Of a stretch of 64,000 nt of DNA, positions 45,901 through 54,264 are shown piece after piece (within the stretch, counting starts at the first letter, position 1; each line of letters begins with the position of its first letter). Source of the stretch: Paenibacillus luteus (GTDB lineage: Bacteria > Bacillota > Bacilli > Paenibacillales > Paenibacillaceae). The notes beneath the pieces were generated by a model. The model was not told where the DNA came from. It searched no databases and saw nothing but the letters and a program-made list of their open reading frames with translations. The stretch spans positions 124,001-188,000 of the forward strand of contig NZ_SKCD01000004.1 in the NCBI RefSeq assembly GCF_006542765.1. Direction: 5' to 3'. A program made the position numbers and the translations under genes.

Positions 45901-48465
45901 TTCTGTATTTTGACGATAAGCATCATGTGCTGGAAGTGCCTTGCCACCAAAATCAAATAAGGTCGTGTTCGAGACCACATTCAAATCCGGTTGATCATCA
46001 CTCTCTTTAATCGCCCAGCCTACGCCCGGCACGGCAATCATAATCGGATCCCAGTACAGATCGCCAATCACTCTGCCGTTGTTTACGCTCTTTAAGCCGT
46101 TGAACAAGTTGATCATAAATTCCTTTTGGCCTTGCGGTGAGCTCGTGTCTGCTGGATACGGGCCATTGTCGTTCAGTTGGCCGATCGTTCCGTTAGGCAG
46201 TGCCGGATTCCAGTTATAGCCGGTTTCCATAATCATAATATCCTTGTCGTATTTCTCGCTAAAATAATTACAAAACGCCACGATTTGCTCAATCGTCAAA
46301 TCTGTCCAGAAAGGATAATAAGACGGGCCAATAATATCATAATCGACGTTTCTCGCTTCGATCTGATCAAAAAAGCTTTCATATTTGCTATAGTTGCCCG
46401 CATCATCCAGATGCAGAATGACCTTGGACTGAGGAGAAGCTGTCTTGACCGCCTCCGCGCCTGCTTGAAGGAATCGTGCCAGATTCCCCCAGCTTGTACT
46501 CGACGCCCTGCCATAAGGGAACAAAATGCCAGATTGCATTTCGTTTCCTAACGATACAAATTCCGGTGCTGTTCCTTGCGCCACCATTGCCTCCATCACT
46601 TCAGCGGTGTAGGCGCGCAAGAGCTGCTCAAGTTTATCGACCTTCGCTGCATCATTTGCCAAGCCGCTAATTTCCGTTTGCCAGGCGTTCGGAATGTTAT
46701 GTGTGGCTCCGTTCGTCCAATAATCGCTGTAGTGGAAGGACAACTGAATCTGCAAGCCTGCCGCTTTCGCGCGTTTTGCAAGCTTCAAGATATCGGCCTT
46801 ATCCATAATACCCGCCGGACGATAATAACTGCCGTCGCCATGCCCTTTGCCGGGTTCGTTGTAGACACGCAGCCGAACAATGTCATGTCCATTTTCTTTT
46901 AGAATTTGAAATAAATCCTTTTCCTGTCCGTTCTCGTCAAAAAACTTGCCGCCCTGCGATTCCACATAGGACAGCTCCGATACGTCTCCGCCCTTGAGGA
47001 ATCGGTAGGCTTGGTCGTCCTTCACTAGCTCGACCACATCTAGCTTCACACTGTTTCCGGCATTCGCATCGGAGTGCAAACCGATCGTAATCTTACCGTT
47101 CATGACCTGAATGCCCCGCAAATACACTTTCGTCCAGGTGCTGCCAATGGGCAGAGCCGCCCGTGCTTCCGACGTACCATTATCGCGGGCGAACAAATAG
47201 CTGGCATGCTGGCCTCCGCTATTTTGCACCCAGCCCGTCAAGGTATAATATCCATTTTCTAGGCCAGTCAACGTCTGCGAAGTCGTCACCTTATAATCAC
47301 GCTCTGACCAATGAGACAGGCTGTAGCTGCTCAAATAGCCGGGAGCATCCGCGAACGATGCATCCACGTCGCCAGTTTCGGTCCACTCGTCAAGCTGCTG
47401 CGATTTTCCATTAGCTTGAAAGCTAAAATTTCCGATTGCTATACCCACGGGCTCCAATTCAACTTCCTCATCCTTCACAAAGGAGACCAAGTCGATACCT
47501 AGCCACGCATCTGCGGGGCCGTCCGCATAAAAGCCGACCGTAACGCTGTTGTTCTCCACAATGACCGGCAGATTAATTTTCGTCCAAGAGGAGCTGCTCA
47601 CCGGTATAGCAACCTTTGCCTCTGCGCGGCCGGTATCTTTTGCATAGATGTAACTCTCGTTAAAGCCGCCTCCGCTAGAGATCCAAGCCGTCAACGTATA
47701 AGCTCCATTCGCAAGGCCTGTTGCCGTTTGATAAGTGTTTGCCGTGTAAGGGGCATCACTCCAGTAATTCAGCCGGTTTGTACCGCCGTCCGCTGGCGAC
47801 CAGTCTGATTTGATGGCTATCGGGCTTGTGCTGCCTTCCGGTCCGAAACTGGTCTCCCAGCCTGCTAAACCGCTCTCAAAACTGGTATTTTCCAAATCTT
47901 TGGCAGGAGCAGCTTCATCCAGCATAAACGTTACGTTATCCACTCCCATAAAGTTGCTTGCTGATGCCAAACCATCCGCATACACTCCAAGCGTCAACTG
48001 ATGATTCGTCACCACAACCGGCAAATGGATTTGCACCCATTGTCCACTTTGCGGAACGTTCACCTTTACTTCCGGAAGACCGGTGTTTTTGGCATAAAGA
48101 TAACTCTCATTAAACCCCGCTCCACGCTCTACCCATGCAGAGAGTGTATAGCTGCCATTTACTAAGCCGGTTATCGTCTGCTGAGTATCCGCTGAGTAGG
48201 CGGAAGCGCTCCAGTAATCGAGCCGCTTCGTCCCACCTCCGCTCGGGATCCAGCTTCCTTGAATCGTAATAGGGCTAACTCCATCGGCCGCTGTAAAGCT
48301 CGTTGTCCACGCTTCAAAATCATTCTCGAAGCTCCCATTAGGCACACTAATGGCGGTCCCCGCCGCATGAACGGACGGTGAAGCTAGTCCTGTAAATAAA
48401 CCAGAAACCATACAAAAAACAATGAAAATGCTGATACTGCTGCGAAATCTTCTAACTCTGCCCAA
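42919..48465 (-). CDS. Cell-surface multimodular endo-beta-1,4-galactanase (GH53) with SLH domains
   Basis: An 1848-residue secreted enzyme. Order by approximate residues: signal peptide 1-34; three galactan-binding-like beta-sandwich modules (40-180, 190-325, 335-485; CBM61-like by context); GH53 catalytic barrel 485-850, with acid/base Glu in SLGNEMQSG (~640) and nucleophile Glu in IMETGYN (~745); four carboxypeptidase-regulatory-like repeats 860-1185; a fourth binding module 1200-1348; a fifth such repeat; a Thr-Pro linker 1435-1475; a beta domain; and three SLH repeats 1662-1846 that bind cell-wall polymer. It should cut beta-1,4-galactan side chains of pectin at the surface. TTG 48465 follows AAGGAG. 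It has its own terminator. Confidence 0.92.
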   Translation of the reverse strand: MGRVRRFRSSISIFIVFCMVSGLFTGLASPSVHAAGTAISVPNGSFENDFEAWTTSFTAADGVSPITIQGSWIPSGGGTKRLDYWSASAYSADTQQTITGLVNGSYTLSAWVERGAGFNESYLYAKNTGLPEVKVNVPQSGQWVQIHLPVVVTNHQLTLGVYADGLASASNFMGVDNVTFMLDEAAPAKDLENTSFESGLAGWETSFGPEGSTSPIAIKSDWSPADGGTNRLNYWSDAPYTANTYQTATGLANGAYTLTAWISSGGGFNESYIYAKDTGRAEAKVAIPVSSSSWTKINLPVIVENNSVTVGFYADGPADAWLGIDLVSFVKDEEVELEPVGIAIGNFSFQANGKSQQLDEWTETGDVDASFADAPGYLSSYSLSHWSERDYKVTTSQTLTGLENGYYTLTGWVQNSGGQHASYLFARDNGTSEARAALPIGSTWTKVYLRGIQVMNGKITIGLHSDANAGNSVKLDVVELVKDDQAYRFLKGGDVSELSYVESQGGKFFDENGQEKDLFQILKENGHDIVRLRVYNEPGKGHGDGSYYRPAGIMDKADILKLAKRAKAAGLQIQLSFHYSDYWTNGATHNIPNAWQTEISGLANDAAKVDKLEQLLRAYTAEVMEAMVAQGTAPEFVSLGNEMQSGILFPYGRASSTSWGNLARFLQAGAEAVKTASPQSKVILHLDDAGNYSKYESFFDQIEARNVDYDIIGPSYYPFWTDLTIEQIVAFCNYFSEKYDKDIMIMETGYNWNPALPNGTIGQLNDNGPYPADTSSPQGQKEFMINLFNGLKSVNNGRVIGDLYWDPIMIAVPGVGWAIKESDDQPDLNVVSNTTLFDFGGKALPAHDAYRQNTEGSTLGHLSGVVQGTSGNRIANATIQTTVNGKTHTTTSDAAGNYFIPDLPISTAYELEASKNGYLAGQTTVHLVNAGEFTANQTITLTGGSVAGVVKDQEQHTIAGVKVSAIINGITYAAVTDPSGHYTLADLPASTSVTVMASKEGYAEGYASGIEVEIGAAKSGVELLITLNSGRITGTVIGTDQAPIAAAKVSVAAGGKVYEAVSGQAGNFTISNVPAGAGYMVTAEKIGYLSAKSVSFTVAVGHTTSEILVELVSNFGTIVGIVTDSSYAPVEGATVVAVKGEQTYTAQTDASGKYSLVNVLGGSGYVVTASKNGYLNGLATGVTVTALTPNAPVHLKLATVIPLTNAGFETQGASKFTIPGWTITGTENATFVQTHTNAKDGRYVFSHWLAGAYTSDAYQTLSGLANGYYKVTAWFYNGGDQKEYYMYAKDSSGELARFDIPKSSSMTAQSMDVLVKNGELTIGFYTDANAGNWALIDAVSVGYLGAGTGNISGVVQNESGAKLADAEVKITINGIEYITATNVEGEFILANLPVGVNYTVFASKAGFRVNSTSDISVADQQTTTSIRLTLSEERVEATPTPEVTPTPETTPTPGVTPTPEATPKPAATPVSTPSTTAPVLPVVKVDLKQADKNETEHSVSVSVVPAAGATGVIVEIPAQQIAELASSSIKEIIVKTGFATFSFSIELFKNIISTSSSSVQLSVEKLSAITLSSELRQALSGNTVYDFTLSVDGMKLTDFGNGMINVKLPYVRGQGQNAHSVVAYYITDDAKLEIVKNARYDAGSDTVSFSPKHFSKYAAAYKAVSFTDLAKAAWAQQSIEFLAARGIISGFTNQTFKPEASVTRAQFLQMLMGILDTPAAEQSSSFKDVKEGAWYAAAVAAAEKLGIVNGNSDGSFGVNDVITREEMAVILHRAIQVSKVTLDKNRSPETFEDQADFAAYAAEAIRDMQLAGLINGIGQARFAPKASATRAQAAVILERLFHTIHEID
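44040..44160 (-). repeat. Thr-Pro-rich linker minirepeat in the GH53 gene
   Basis: Short in-frame repeats encoding (A/V/T)TPTPE-like units, with a GTTGGCGT-type 24-base period visible on the plus strand. They form the flexible linker before the anchor domains and may vary in copy number between strains. Confidence 0.6.
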
Positions 48466-48623
48466 TTCCTGTCACTCCTTCAGTTCAGATCTAAACCCCG
48501 CGTTTGTTAATGCCTGCAAAAATAAAGCGTTATCATTTTTCGGCATGACAATTGCTCAACTTCTATTCACATCTATAACTTTAAAGGAATTCAAGTAATC
48601 TACAAGTAACACAAATGCAAGAT

Positions 48624-48763
48624 TTATGCTGCTTTGATAGCCGTCTCATCAATTGTACCGTATGCCTCGACACGAGCCGAGCGTCATCCTTGCGAACTCG
48701 CCCGCCAATTAAGGAGGTCTGGCCGCTATCTCCTGCTTTCGTATATAGTTTCAGCCTCTGCAT
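48624..48763 (-). pseudogene. Remnant of ATP:cob(I)alamin adenosyltransferase (PduO type)
   Basis: The first frame (48763 leftward) encodes KLYTKAGDSGQTSLIGGRV and then RKDDAR, the N-terminal ATP-binding signature of PduO-type adenosyltransferases. Directly after DDAR the reading continues in another frame as ARVEAYGTIDE, the next conserved block of the family, then stops at TAA (48626-48624). About 45 of some 190 residues are left, with one frameshift and no C-terminal part. This is a dead 5' fragment. It points to an ancestral cobalamin gene beside the germination operon. Confidence 0.8.
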
Positions 48764-48767
48764 AATA
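48741..48767 (+). promoter_or_regulatory. Candidate sigma-G promoter of the germination operon
   Basis: GTATA (48741-48745) and CATAATA (48761-48767) resemble the forespore sigma-G consensus, with a 15-bp gap slightly shorter than usual. It lies about 60 bp before the first gene of a GerA-family operon, the class normally transcribed by sigma-G. Confidence 0.45.
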
Positions 48768-48827
48768 ATGAATGCTTATAGGAATTATAAGGTCATTCGA
48801 TCACTTTTTTGAGAAAGGCGGCTAATT

Positions 48828-49061
48828 ATGCTAGAAAACCTATTTGTTGCAGCTCTGCTGATCATCGCATTATTGATAAGCGACCTGCGAAATTTCAAAC
48901 AAGCAGACACAAAGACAAAAGCCGCATATGTGTTATTGCTCTTACCAGCAACCTATTTATCCATCTTGTTTATCTTCCATCTGTCTTGGCCTAATATCGG
49001 TTCGCTGTCCAGATTAATTTATGGCTGGCCCGCCAAACAATTATTGGCCCTCTTAAAATAA
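48828..49061 (+). CDS. Small two-helix membrane protein of the germination operon
   Basis: A 77-residue protein with two hydrophobic helices (about 3-19 and 31-52) joined by a short basic loop (SDLRNFKQADTKTK). It starts at ATG 48828 behind AAAGGCGG and is followed after 26 bp by the germination permease gene. Small two-helix proteins (D-type subunits) accompany some GerA-family operons and modulate the receptor. The assignment here rests on size, topology and position, not on a sequence motif. Confidence 0.65.
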   Translation: MLENLFVAALLIIALLISDLRNFKQADTKTKAAYVLLLLPATYLSILFIFHLSWPNIGSLSRLIYGWPAKQLLALLK

Positions 49062-49087
49062 ATTCTAATGCAGAGTAGGTAATCTAC

Positions 49088-50179
49088 ATGTCTTCCCAGC
49101 ACTCAACCATCACAATCACACAGCTTGCCTGTTTGCTCTCTGCCTACTCCATAGGTTCGGCAATCGTTTTTATCCCCAATCCGTTAACCGCGGCTGCCGG
49201 TAATGATGCATGGTTGTGCGTCATTCTAGCTTACGGATTTGGCATGCTCGTACTTGCTTGCGTACTCTATTTGCACGGTAAGCATAATGGTCAGAATTTG
49301 ATTGCTTACTGCCGTTCGCTTATCGGCAATCCGCTTACCCTCCTAGTATCAATCCCTATAGTCTGTATGCTTTTTTTTGCAATAAGCGCCATTAATTCCA
49401 GCATAGGCGATTTCTTCACAACGGTGATGATGGACCAAACTCCGCCGTATGTCTTTCATTCTATCGGCATAATCCTTGCCGCCTTAACGTCTAGAGCAGG
49501 CATTAAGATAGCGGCTAGAATGTTTCTGCTGCTTCTGGTCATTATGATTCTTTTCTCCATATCCGTTATCTTACTTGCTATTCCAGTCTATCATCCAAGC
49601 TACCTGTTGCCTTTCTTTGACCATGGGTTTAAACCCGTCACGCATGGCTTCTTTATAGCGGCAGGCTTCCCGTTTGGTGAGATTTGCTTTTTCTCCATGC
49701 TGTTGCCTTTTGCTGTCAGCAGCTACCAGCAAGAACTGAATAAGAAGCTCTATATCGCGTTTTCCTTCACTGGTTTCATTCTGCTTATTTCAACAATCAG
49801 CGCAACGATGGCATTTGGTCCGGCTGCCGGTTTTTTAAACTACTCGCTGTACCGCTTAGCTATCGAAATCCACATTGCCGAGCTGTTCCAAAGGGTTGAG
49901 GCCGTCATTGGAATTGCACTTATTCTGGGCTCCTACATGAAAGCAACGCTACTGCTCATGATTCTGAATTATGTTTTCATCGAATTGCTCCGTATAAAAG
50001 ACGATAAGATTCTCCTCTATCCGCTAGCGCTGATCTGTATTTTTTTATCGGCAACGATGTTTAAAAGCCCTGCTGATTTTCAAGAACAGGTATATCTGAT
50101 TTGGCCATTCTCGGTTCTTGCAATTGGCTGCATGCTCATCTTTTCTTTAACTATTATAACTTGGATAAAAATAAAATAA
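49088..50179 (+). CDS. Spore germination permease, GerAB/GerXB family
   Basis: A 363-residue membrane protein of the GerAB family, related to amino-acid permeases, with about ten helices. The opening ITITQLACLLSAYSIGSAIVFIPN and the middle AAGFPFGEICFFSMLLPF are family features. It is the B subunit of a nutrient germinant receptor in the spore inner membrane, where it binds the germinant. ATG 49088 has only a weak AGGT site. The next gene starts 24 bp on. Confidence 0.88.
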   Translation: MSSQHSTITITQLACLLSAYSIGSAIVFIPNPLTAAAGNDAWLCVILAYGFGMLVLACVLYLHGKHNGQNLIAYCRSLIGNPLTLLVSIPIVCMLFFAISAINSSIGDFFTTVMMDQTPPYVFHSIGIILAALTSRAGIKIAARMFLLLLVIMILFSISVILLAIPVYHPSYLLPFFDHGFKPVTHGFFIAAGFPFGEICFFSMLLPFAVSSYQQELNKKLYIAFSFTGFILLISTISATMAFGPAAGFLNYSLYRLAIEIHIAELFQRVEAVIGIALILGSYMKATLLLMILNYVFIELLRIKDDKILLYPLALICIFLSATMFKSPADFQEQVYLIWPFSVLAIGCMLIFSLTIITWIKIK

Positions 50180-50203
50180 CGATGGACAAATGAGGCTGGG
50201 ACT

Positions 50204-51703
50204 TTGAATGAAGCGATCCGATCAATAAAAAAGCTCAACACGAGCCTGACCAATAACCAAAAAGAAATTGAACAAGTATTTTCTTACTGCCAGGACGTTA
50301 ACTTTCAAGATTGGCAATACGGAGCATCATTCCAATACGAAGCACTTTCTATTTACTGTGCTTCGCTTGCCAGCTATACGACGCATCTGCTTCAGCAAGC
50401 TCTAGAACATTTGGCTGCTTACACTTCGGAGAATTGGAATTCCGTTACCCCAGAGAAGCTAGAGGCATGTATGTCTATATCCAACACCGCTCTTCAGCCC
50501 TTCGTCGTTATCGATGAATATGACAAAATATTGGATTTAGTTATGAATGGCTATATCATTATTCTATTTGACCAAATCGGCAAAGCATTGGCCTTCGAAT
50601 CCGGATCGACAGCACAAAGACAAGTAACCGAGCCTGTGAATGAGCCTGCCGTACATGGGCCAAGAGAAGGTACCGTAGAAAATATGAATTCGAATCTAGG
50701 CATGATTAGACAGCGCTTACGCACACCTGACTTTAAGGTGGAGTTCTTGCAGGTTGGCAAGGTCATTAAGAACAAAGTCGGCTTCGGTTATCTGGATCAG
50801 GCCGTTAATACTAACGTGCTGCTCGAGTTTCGGAAGCGGATAGTAAGCATCGTTGACTATGAAGTATTAGAAACCTCTTACATTGAGGACTGGATTGAGG
50901 AATCAACGCTCACTCCGTTTCCGCAGGTGCGCTACACGGAACGGACAGATACAGCTACTGCAGCATTGTTGGATGGAAAAATAATCGTTCTCGTTGAAAA
51001 TTCCCCTATGATTATGATCTGTCCGGCTCTGCTGGTGGACTTTATGGGAACGGCTGAGGATTATTACATACGCTCCGTATTTGCGACATTCATTCGTTTT
51101 TTACGTTTGCTAGCTTTTATTATTGCGCTCACTTTACCTAGTATTTATATCGCGCTGTCTACTTTCCATCCTGAGCTAATTCCGACCGTGCTGCTGCTCG
51201 CGATTGTAGACTCAAGGGAAGGAATTCCATTCCCCGCCTTCGTTGAGGCGCTCATTATGGAAATCTCATTCGAGCTCCTGCGCGAGGCTGGAATTCGCTT
51301 GCCTCGAACGGTCGGGTCCGCAGTAAGTATCGTCGGTGCTCTCGTAATCGGACAAGCTGCAATAATGGCCAAGATCGCATCTCCTTTTATGGTCATCGTC
51401 GTTGCCTTAACTGGCATCGCTTCCTTTGCCATACCGCATTACGATATGGCTATTGCCCTTCGGGTTCTCCGCTTTCCTTATATGATTGCCGCCAGCATGC
51501 TTGGTGGTTACGGATTGATGGTCGTGTTTTTGCTGACTCTGCTTCATCTCACCTGTCTTCAGCCGCTAGGCGAGCCTTATTTATCATCGCTAGCTCCATT
51601 TAAATTCAGGGATCTCCGCGACATATTCGTCCGAGTTCCACTGAAAACTATGTTGAAATCTCCTAGAAATCGCAGACTATATCGTTCCGGAAACAAGGAA
51701 TGA
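50204..51703 (+). CDS. Spore germination protein, GerAA/GerXA family
   Basis: A 499-residue GerA-family protein, the A subunit of the germinant receptor. An N-terminal soluble region covers about residues 1-290 and contains LDQAVNTNVLLEFRKRI and YIEDWIEESTLTPFPQVRYTER. A four- to five-helix membrane half follows with LALIVDSREGIPFP-like (LLLAIVDSREGIPFPAFVEALIMEISFELLREAG) features, the most conserved block of the family. It starts at TTG 50204 behind GAGGCTGGG. The N-terminal half is longer and more acidic than the core and carries a Glu/Asn-rich loop near residue 150. Confidence 0.9.
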   Translation: MNEAIRSIKKLNTSLTNNQKEIEQVFSYCQDVNFQDWQYGASFQYEALSIYCASLASYTTHLLQQALEHLAAYTSENWNSVTPEKLEACMSISNTALQPFVVIDEYDKILDLVMNGYIIILFDQIGKALAFESGSTAQRQVTEPVNEPAVHGPREGTVENMNSNLGMIRQRLRTPDFKVEFLQVGKVIKNKVGFGYLDQAVNTNVLLEFRKRIVSIVDYEVLETSYIEDWIEESTLTPFPQVRYTERTDTATAALLDGKIIVLVENSPMIMICPALLVDFMGTAEDYYIRSVFATFIRFLRLLAFIIALTLPSIYIALSTFHPELIPTVLLLAIVDSREGIPFPAFVEALIMEISFELLREAGIRLPRTVGSAVSIVGALVIGQAAIMAKIASPFMVIVVALTGIASFAIPHYDMAIALRVLRFPYMIAASMLGGYGLMVVFLLTLLHLTCLQPLGEPYLSSLAPFKFRDLRDIFVRVPLKTMLKSPRNRRLYRSGNKE

Positions 51704-51724
51704 TTCATGAAAGGAGGCTGCGTG

Positions 51725-52900
51725 ATGAGAACCCTTCATATGCTCGTCCTGCTTTTCCTAGTGCTTCCTATATTGAGTGGCTGCTGGGACAGACTGGAAC
51801 TCAACGATTGGGCATTCGTACAAGCAGCAGGCATCGATCTTACCGACGACGGACAAATTCGGCTGACCACTCAAATCTACAAACCAGGCGGAACGCAAGC
51901 TCAAGAGCTTTCTCCAGGAAAGAGATCTTCCTCCTTCTTCAATATAACAAGTGAGAGCTCCACAGTGTTTGGCGCTTCACTTCGCATAGATAACGAGCTT
52001 GGCCGAAAGATGCAATGGAGTCATATGGAAGCTTTATTAGTAGGTGAGAACTTCTCCAGAAAAAGAAATATTGGAGACGTGCTTGATTTTTTCTCCCGCT
52101 CCAATGAACCAAAAAGCTCCATGTCTATCATCATTACAAAAGGCGATGCCTATAACTACTTATCGAAACTGCCTTTCGTAGATAACAATACCGGGCAGCA
52201 GCTATCCTCCAGCATCAAAACAACAAAAGTGCAATCCGGTTTATCAACTACCGTATCCTTAACGGATCTGATTATTTACGCCAAGCAGCCAAGCGCTACT
52301 TTTCTCATGCCTCTCGTTTATTCCACAGCTGATCTGATGCTACCTCCTTCTAATACAACGGCAATATTCCGTTTCCCTGAGGGAAAGCTTCTTCGGATCG
52401 TGCCCAGCAGCAAATCTCCCTATTTGCTGATGCTAAAAAATCAATTTCGCAGCGGCATAATCAACATCCCTTGCTCAGGCAATAAAACGAGAAGCTTTAG
52501 TAGTGAATCCTTCAAGATCCTTAGATTGGAAACCAATCTCTCACCTCGAATCATTAACGGGAATGTGACAATGGATATAAAGGTATTCGCATCAGGAAGC
52601 GTAATGGAATTAACATGCTCGCAGCTTACTACTGAAGAGGAAATCAATCACTTTACGGAGCAGGTTGAGCGGATTCTAAAGAAGAAACTTGAAGAAACGA
52701 TGCGATATATCTTGGCGGAGAAAACCGATGTCATTGATGTAGGCGCAAGGCTTCATCGTTACCATAATGGACTATGGAAGAAGTGGGAGCAGGATTGGCC
52801 CGAGCGTTTCAGCAAAAGCAATTTCACCATTGAAACAGATGTCCTGCTTACCCATACCGGAATTGATTCCGGACGACCCTTCACCTCCTCACTCCAATAG
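51725..52900 (+). CDS. Germination lipoprotein, Ger(x)C family
   Basis: A 391-residue lipoprotein, C subunit of the germinant receptor. The signal peptide ends in lipobox PILSGCWDRLEL, and the Cys-Trp-Asp-x-x-Glu-Leu sequence is the family hallmark. The C-terminal part has the usual ERILKKKLEETMRYI helix and AKD-like HRYHNGLWKKWEQDW segment. The ATG at 51725 has AAGGAGG seven bases upstream; a GTG at 51722 is an alternative. The A-subunit gene ends 21 bp before it. It is the last gene of the operon. Confidence 0.9.
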   Translation: MRTLHMLVLLFLVLPILSGCWDRLELNDWAFVQAAGIDLTDDGQIRLTTQIYKPGGTQAQELSPGKRSSSFFNITSESSTVFGASLRIDNELGRKMQWSHMEALLVGENFSRKRNIGDVLDFFSRSNEPKSSMSIIITKGDAYNYLSKLPFVDNNTGQQLSSSIKTTKVQSGLSTTVSLTDLIIYAKQPSATFLMPLVYSTADLMLPPSNTTAIFRFPEGKLLRIVPSSKSPYLLMLKNQFRSGIINIPCSGNKTRSFSSESFKILRLETNLSPRIINGNVTMDIKVFASGSVMELTCSQLTTEEEINHFTEQVERILKKKLEETMRYILAEKTDVIDVGARLHRYHNGLWKKWEQDWPERFSKSNFTIETDVLLTHTGIDSGRPFTSSLQ

Positions 52901-52992
52901 CGCTCCAATCATAAGTAGCCTAAAAAAAAGCCCTCTTTGGTAAACTCGTATACACTGCCCCCTTAGTCAAGGACACTTTGAAAAAAAGAGTG

Positions 52993-53199
52993 TTAGGACA
53001 AACATAAGAGATGATTCCTGTATTGAACAGGAGTCATCTTTTTTAGTCCCCATTGATATCTGTGATGATTATAATAATAAATATAACGTTTAATTTCTCG
53101 TTGCAATTCCTCTAAAATTGTACAGTAGAGACTCTTCACATGATCTTTCATATGACCAAAGAAGGATTCCTGAGGGGCGTTGTCCCAGCAGTTTCCGCA
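52993..53199 (-). pseudogene. orfB (transposase) C-terminal fragment
   Basis: It encodes CGNCWDNAPQESFFGHMKDH, the end of the DDE integrase domain, and then YYNHHRYQWGLKKMTPVQYR to the natural stop. This is the standard end of IS3-family OrfB. The first two catalytic acidic residues are lost; the Glu in PQESFF is kept. Confidence 0.85.
53006..53044 (+). terminator. Hairpin with T-run downstream of the germination operon
   Basis: AAGAGATGATTCCTG pairs with CAGGAGTCATCTT (one mismatch and one bulge) and is followed by T residues on the plus strand. It is part of the orfB relic but is the only terminator-like structure after the Ger(x)C gene. Confidence 0.45.
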
Positions 53200-53288
53200 T
53201 AGGTAATTGATTTTTCACTACCGCGTAAGACATGCGGATTGTTCGCTAACTGTTTCTGTTCCTGTTGATTAAAGTATTTTCTGCTCAT
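53200..53288 (-). pseudogene. orfA (transposase HTH protein) N-terminal fragment
   Basis: It encodes MSRKYFNQQEQKQLANNPHV and RGSEKSITYA, the usual start of an IS150-type OrfA. After ITYA the sequence jumps, out of frame, to the orfB tail, marking the deletion junction at about 53199/53200. Confidence 0.8.
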
Positions 53289-53397
53289 ACGCTCGCCCCC
53301 ACTATTCTCTCTAGTATACAAAAAGGTACCCATACGCTAAACCCTTTTTTCAAAGTGTCCAGTGTATGGGTACCAGTTTATGCGAGAGACCTTTTCT

Positions 53398-54264
53398 TTA
53401 TTGACCTAGCAATATTTTTGCATAAGGCGAGTCGATCGGGATCATGATGACCGGCTCGTTCTGCAATGTGGTGGAGTAACTTTGCAGCGTCCGATAGAAG
53501 TTGTAGAACTGCGGATCACTGCCGTAAGCTTTGTTATAAATAACAGCAGCTTCGCGCTCGCCTTCCGCTACAATTTTCTTCGCATCCGCCTGTGCCTGTG
53601 CCAACAGCTCAGTTGCTGTACGGTCAGCCTTCGACGTGATCTTGCGCGATTCCTCGTCACCTTCGGATAAATAGCGTGCTGCAATGGATTGACGATCGGA
53701 GATCATCCGGTTGTATACGCTCTGTTTATTTTCTTCAGGTAGATCGGTACGTTTAATCCGGACATCGATGACTTCAATGCCGTAATTGTCCCTAGTCAAT
53801 GCCGTTATGACATCCTTGGTGATCTCATCATTAATATTGCCCCGCGCTGTGTTCTCGCTAATGATGTTATCGTAATTAACCTCGGATAGCTTACGTCTTA
53901 CGGAGTTATAGACAGCCTCGTCTATCCGCTGAACACCGCCGCTGACCGACTGTACCGTTCTCAAAAATTGCGAAGCGTTCGTAATCCGCCATACCGTGTA
54001 GTTATCTACAACGATCGGCTTCTGATCCTTTGTAAGTATCGTCGTCGGAGTGCTCTCGTAAGTCATTTGATACTTAGGCAGCGTTGAAACGTTCTCGATA
54101 AACGGAAGCTTGAACTTAAGGCCCGGCTCCGGAACCGCTCTCATCGCTTCCCCGAAGCGAAGCACGACCTTGTACTCGCCTTCCTTGACGATGTACATCG
54201 AGCCCGATCCCAAAATAACAACGACCAAAACAACAATAAGCGTTATCCACTGGTTTCTTTTCAT
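53398..54264 (-). CDS. hflC: HflC, SPFH/band-7 membrane protein
   Basis: A 288-residue band-7 protein. One N-terminal membrane helix (about 7-27) is followed by the SPFH domain (YKVVLRFGEAMRAVPEPGLKFKLPFIENV) and a coiled helix with ESRKITSKADRTATELLAQAQADAKKIVAEGEREAA. HflC pairs with HflK to form a large cage that modulates FtsH-type proteolysis. Its ATG overlaps the hflK stop codon. FtsH is not in this window. The gene ends about 20 bp from the IS3 relic with no clear terminator. Confidence 0.9.
   Translation of the reverse strand: MKRNQWITLIVVLVVVILGSGSMYIVKEGEYKVVLRFGEAMRAVPEPGLKFKLPFIENVSTLPKYQMTYESTPTTILTKDQKPIVVDNYTVWRITNASQFLRTVQSVSGGVQRIDEAVYNSVRRKLSEVNYDNIISENTARGNINDEITKDVITALTRDNYGIEVIDVRIKRTDLPEENKQSVYNRMISDRQSIAARYLSEGDEESRKITSKADRTATELLAQAQADAKKIVAEGEREAAVIYNKAYGSDPQFYNFYRTLQSYSTTLQNEPVIMIPIDSPYAKILLGQ

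Larger units (their letters stand above)
52953..53378 (-). mobile_element. Internally deleted IS3-family (IS150-like) element
   Basis: Perfect 16-bp terminal repeats GGACACTTTGAAAAAA face each other (52971-52986 and 53360-53345). The ends probably continue outward 13-17 bp to an ACTG on each side. Inside are the start of orfA and the end of orfB with about 1 kb missing, leaving some 0.4 kb. An 11-bp GGTACCCATAC/GTATGGGTACC repeat (53325-53335, 53363-53373) straddles the right end and may be a read-through block. Target duplications could not be fixed. It cannot make transposase but could be moved by a complete relative. Confidence 0.75.

Noticed and set aside
53148..53333. 61-codon frame across the IS relic
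   Set aside because: It is a chance fusion: OrfA start joined out of frame to the orfB tail at the deletion junction.
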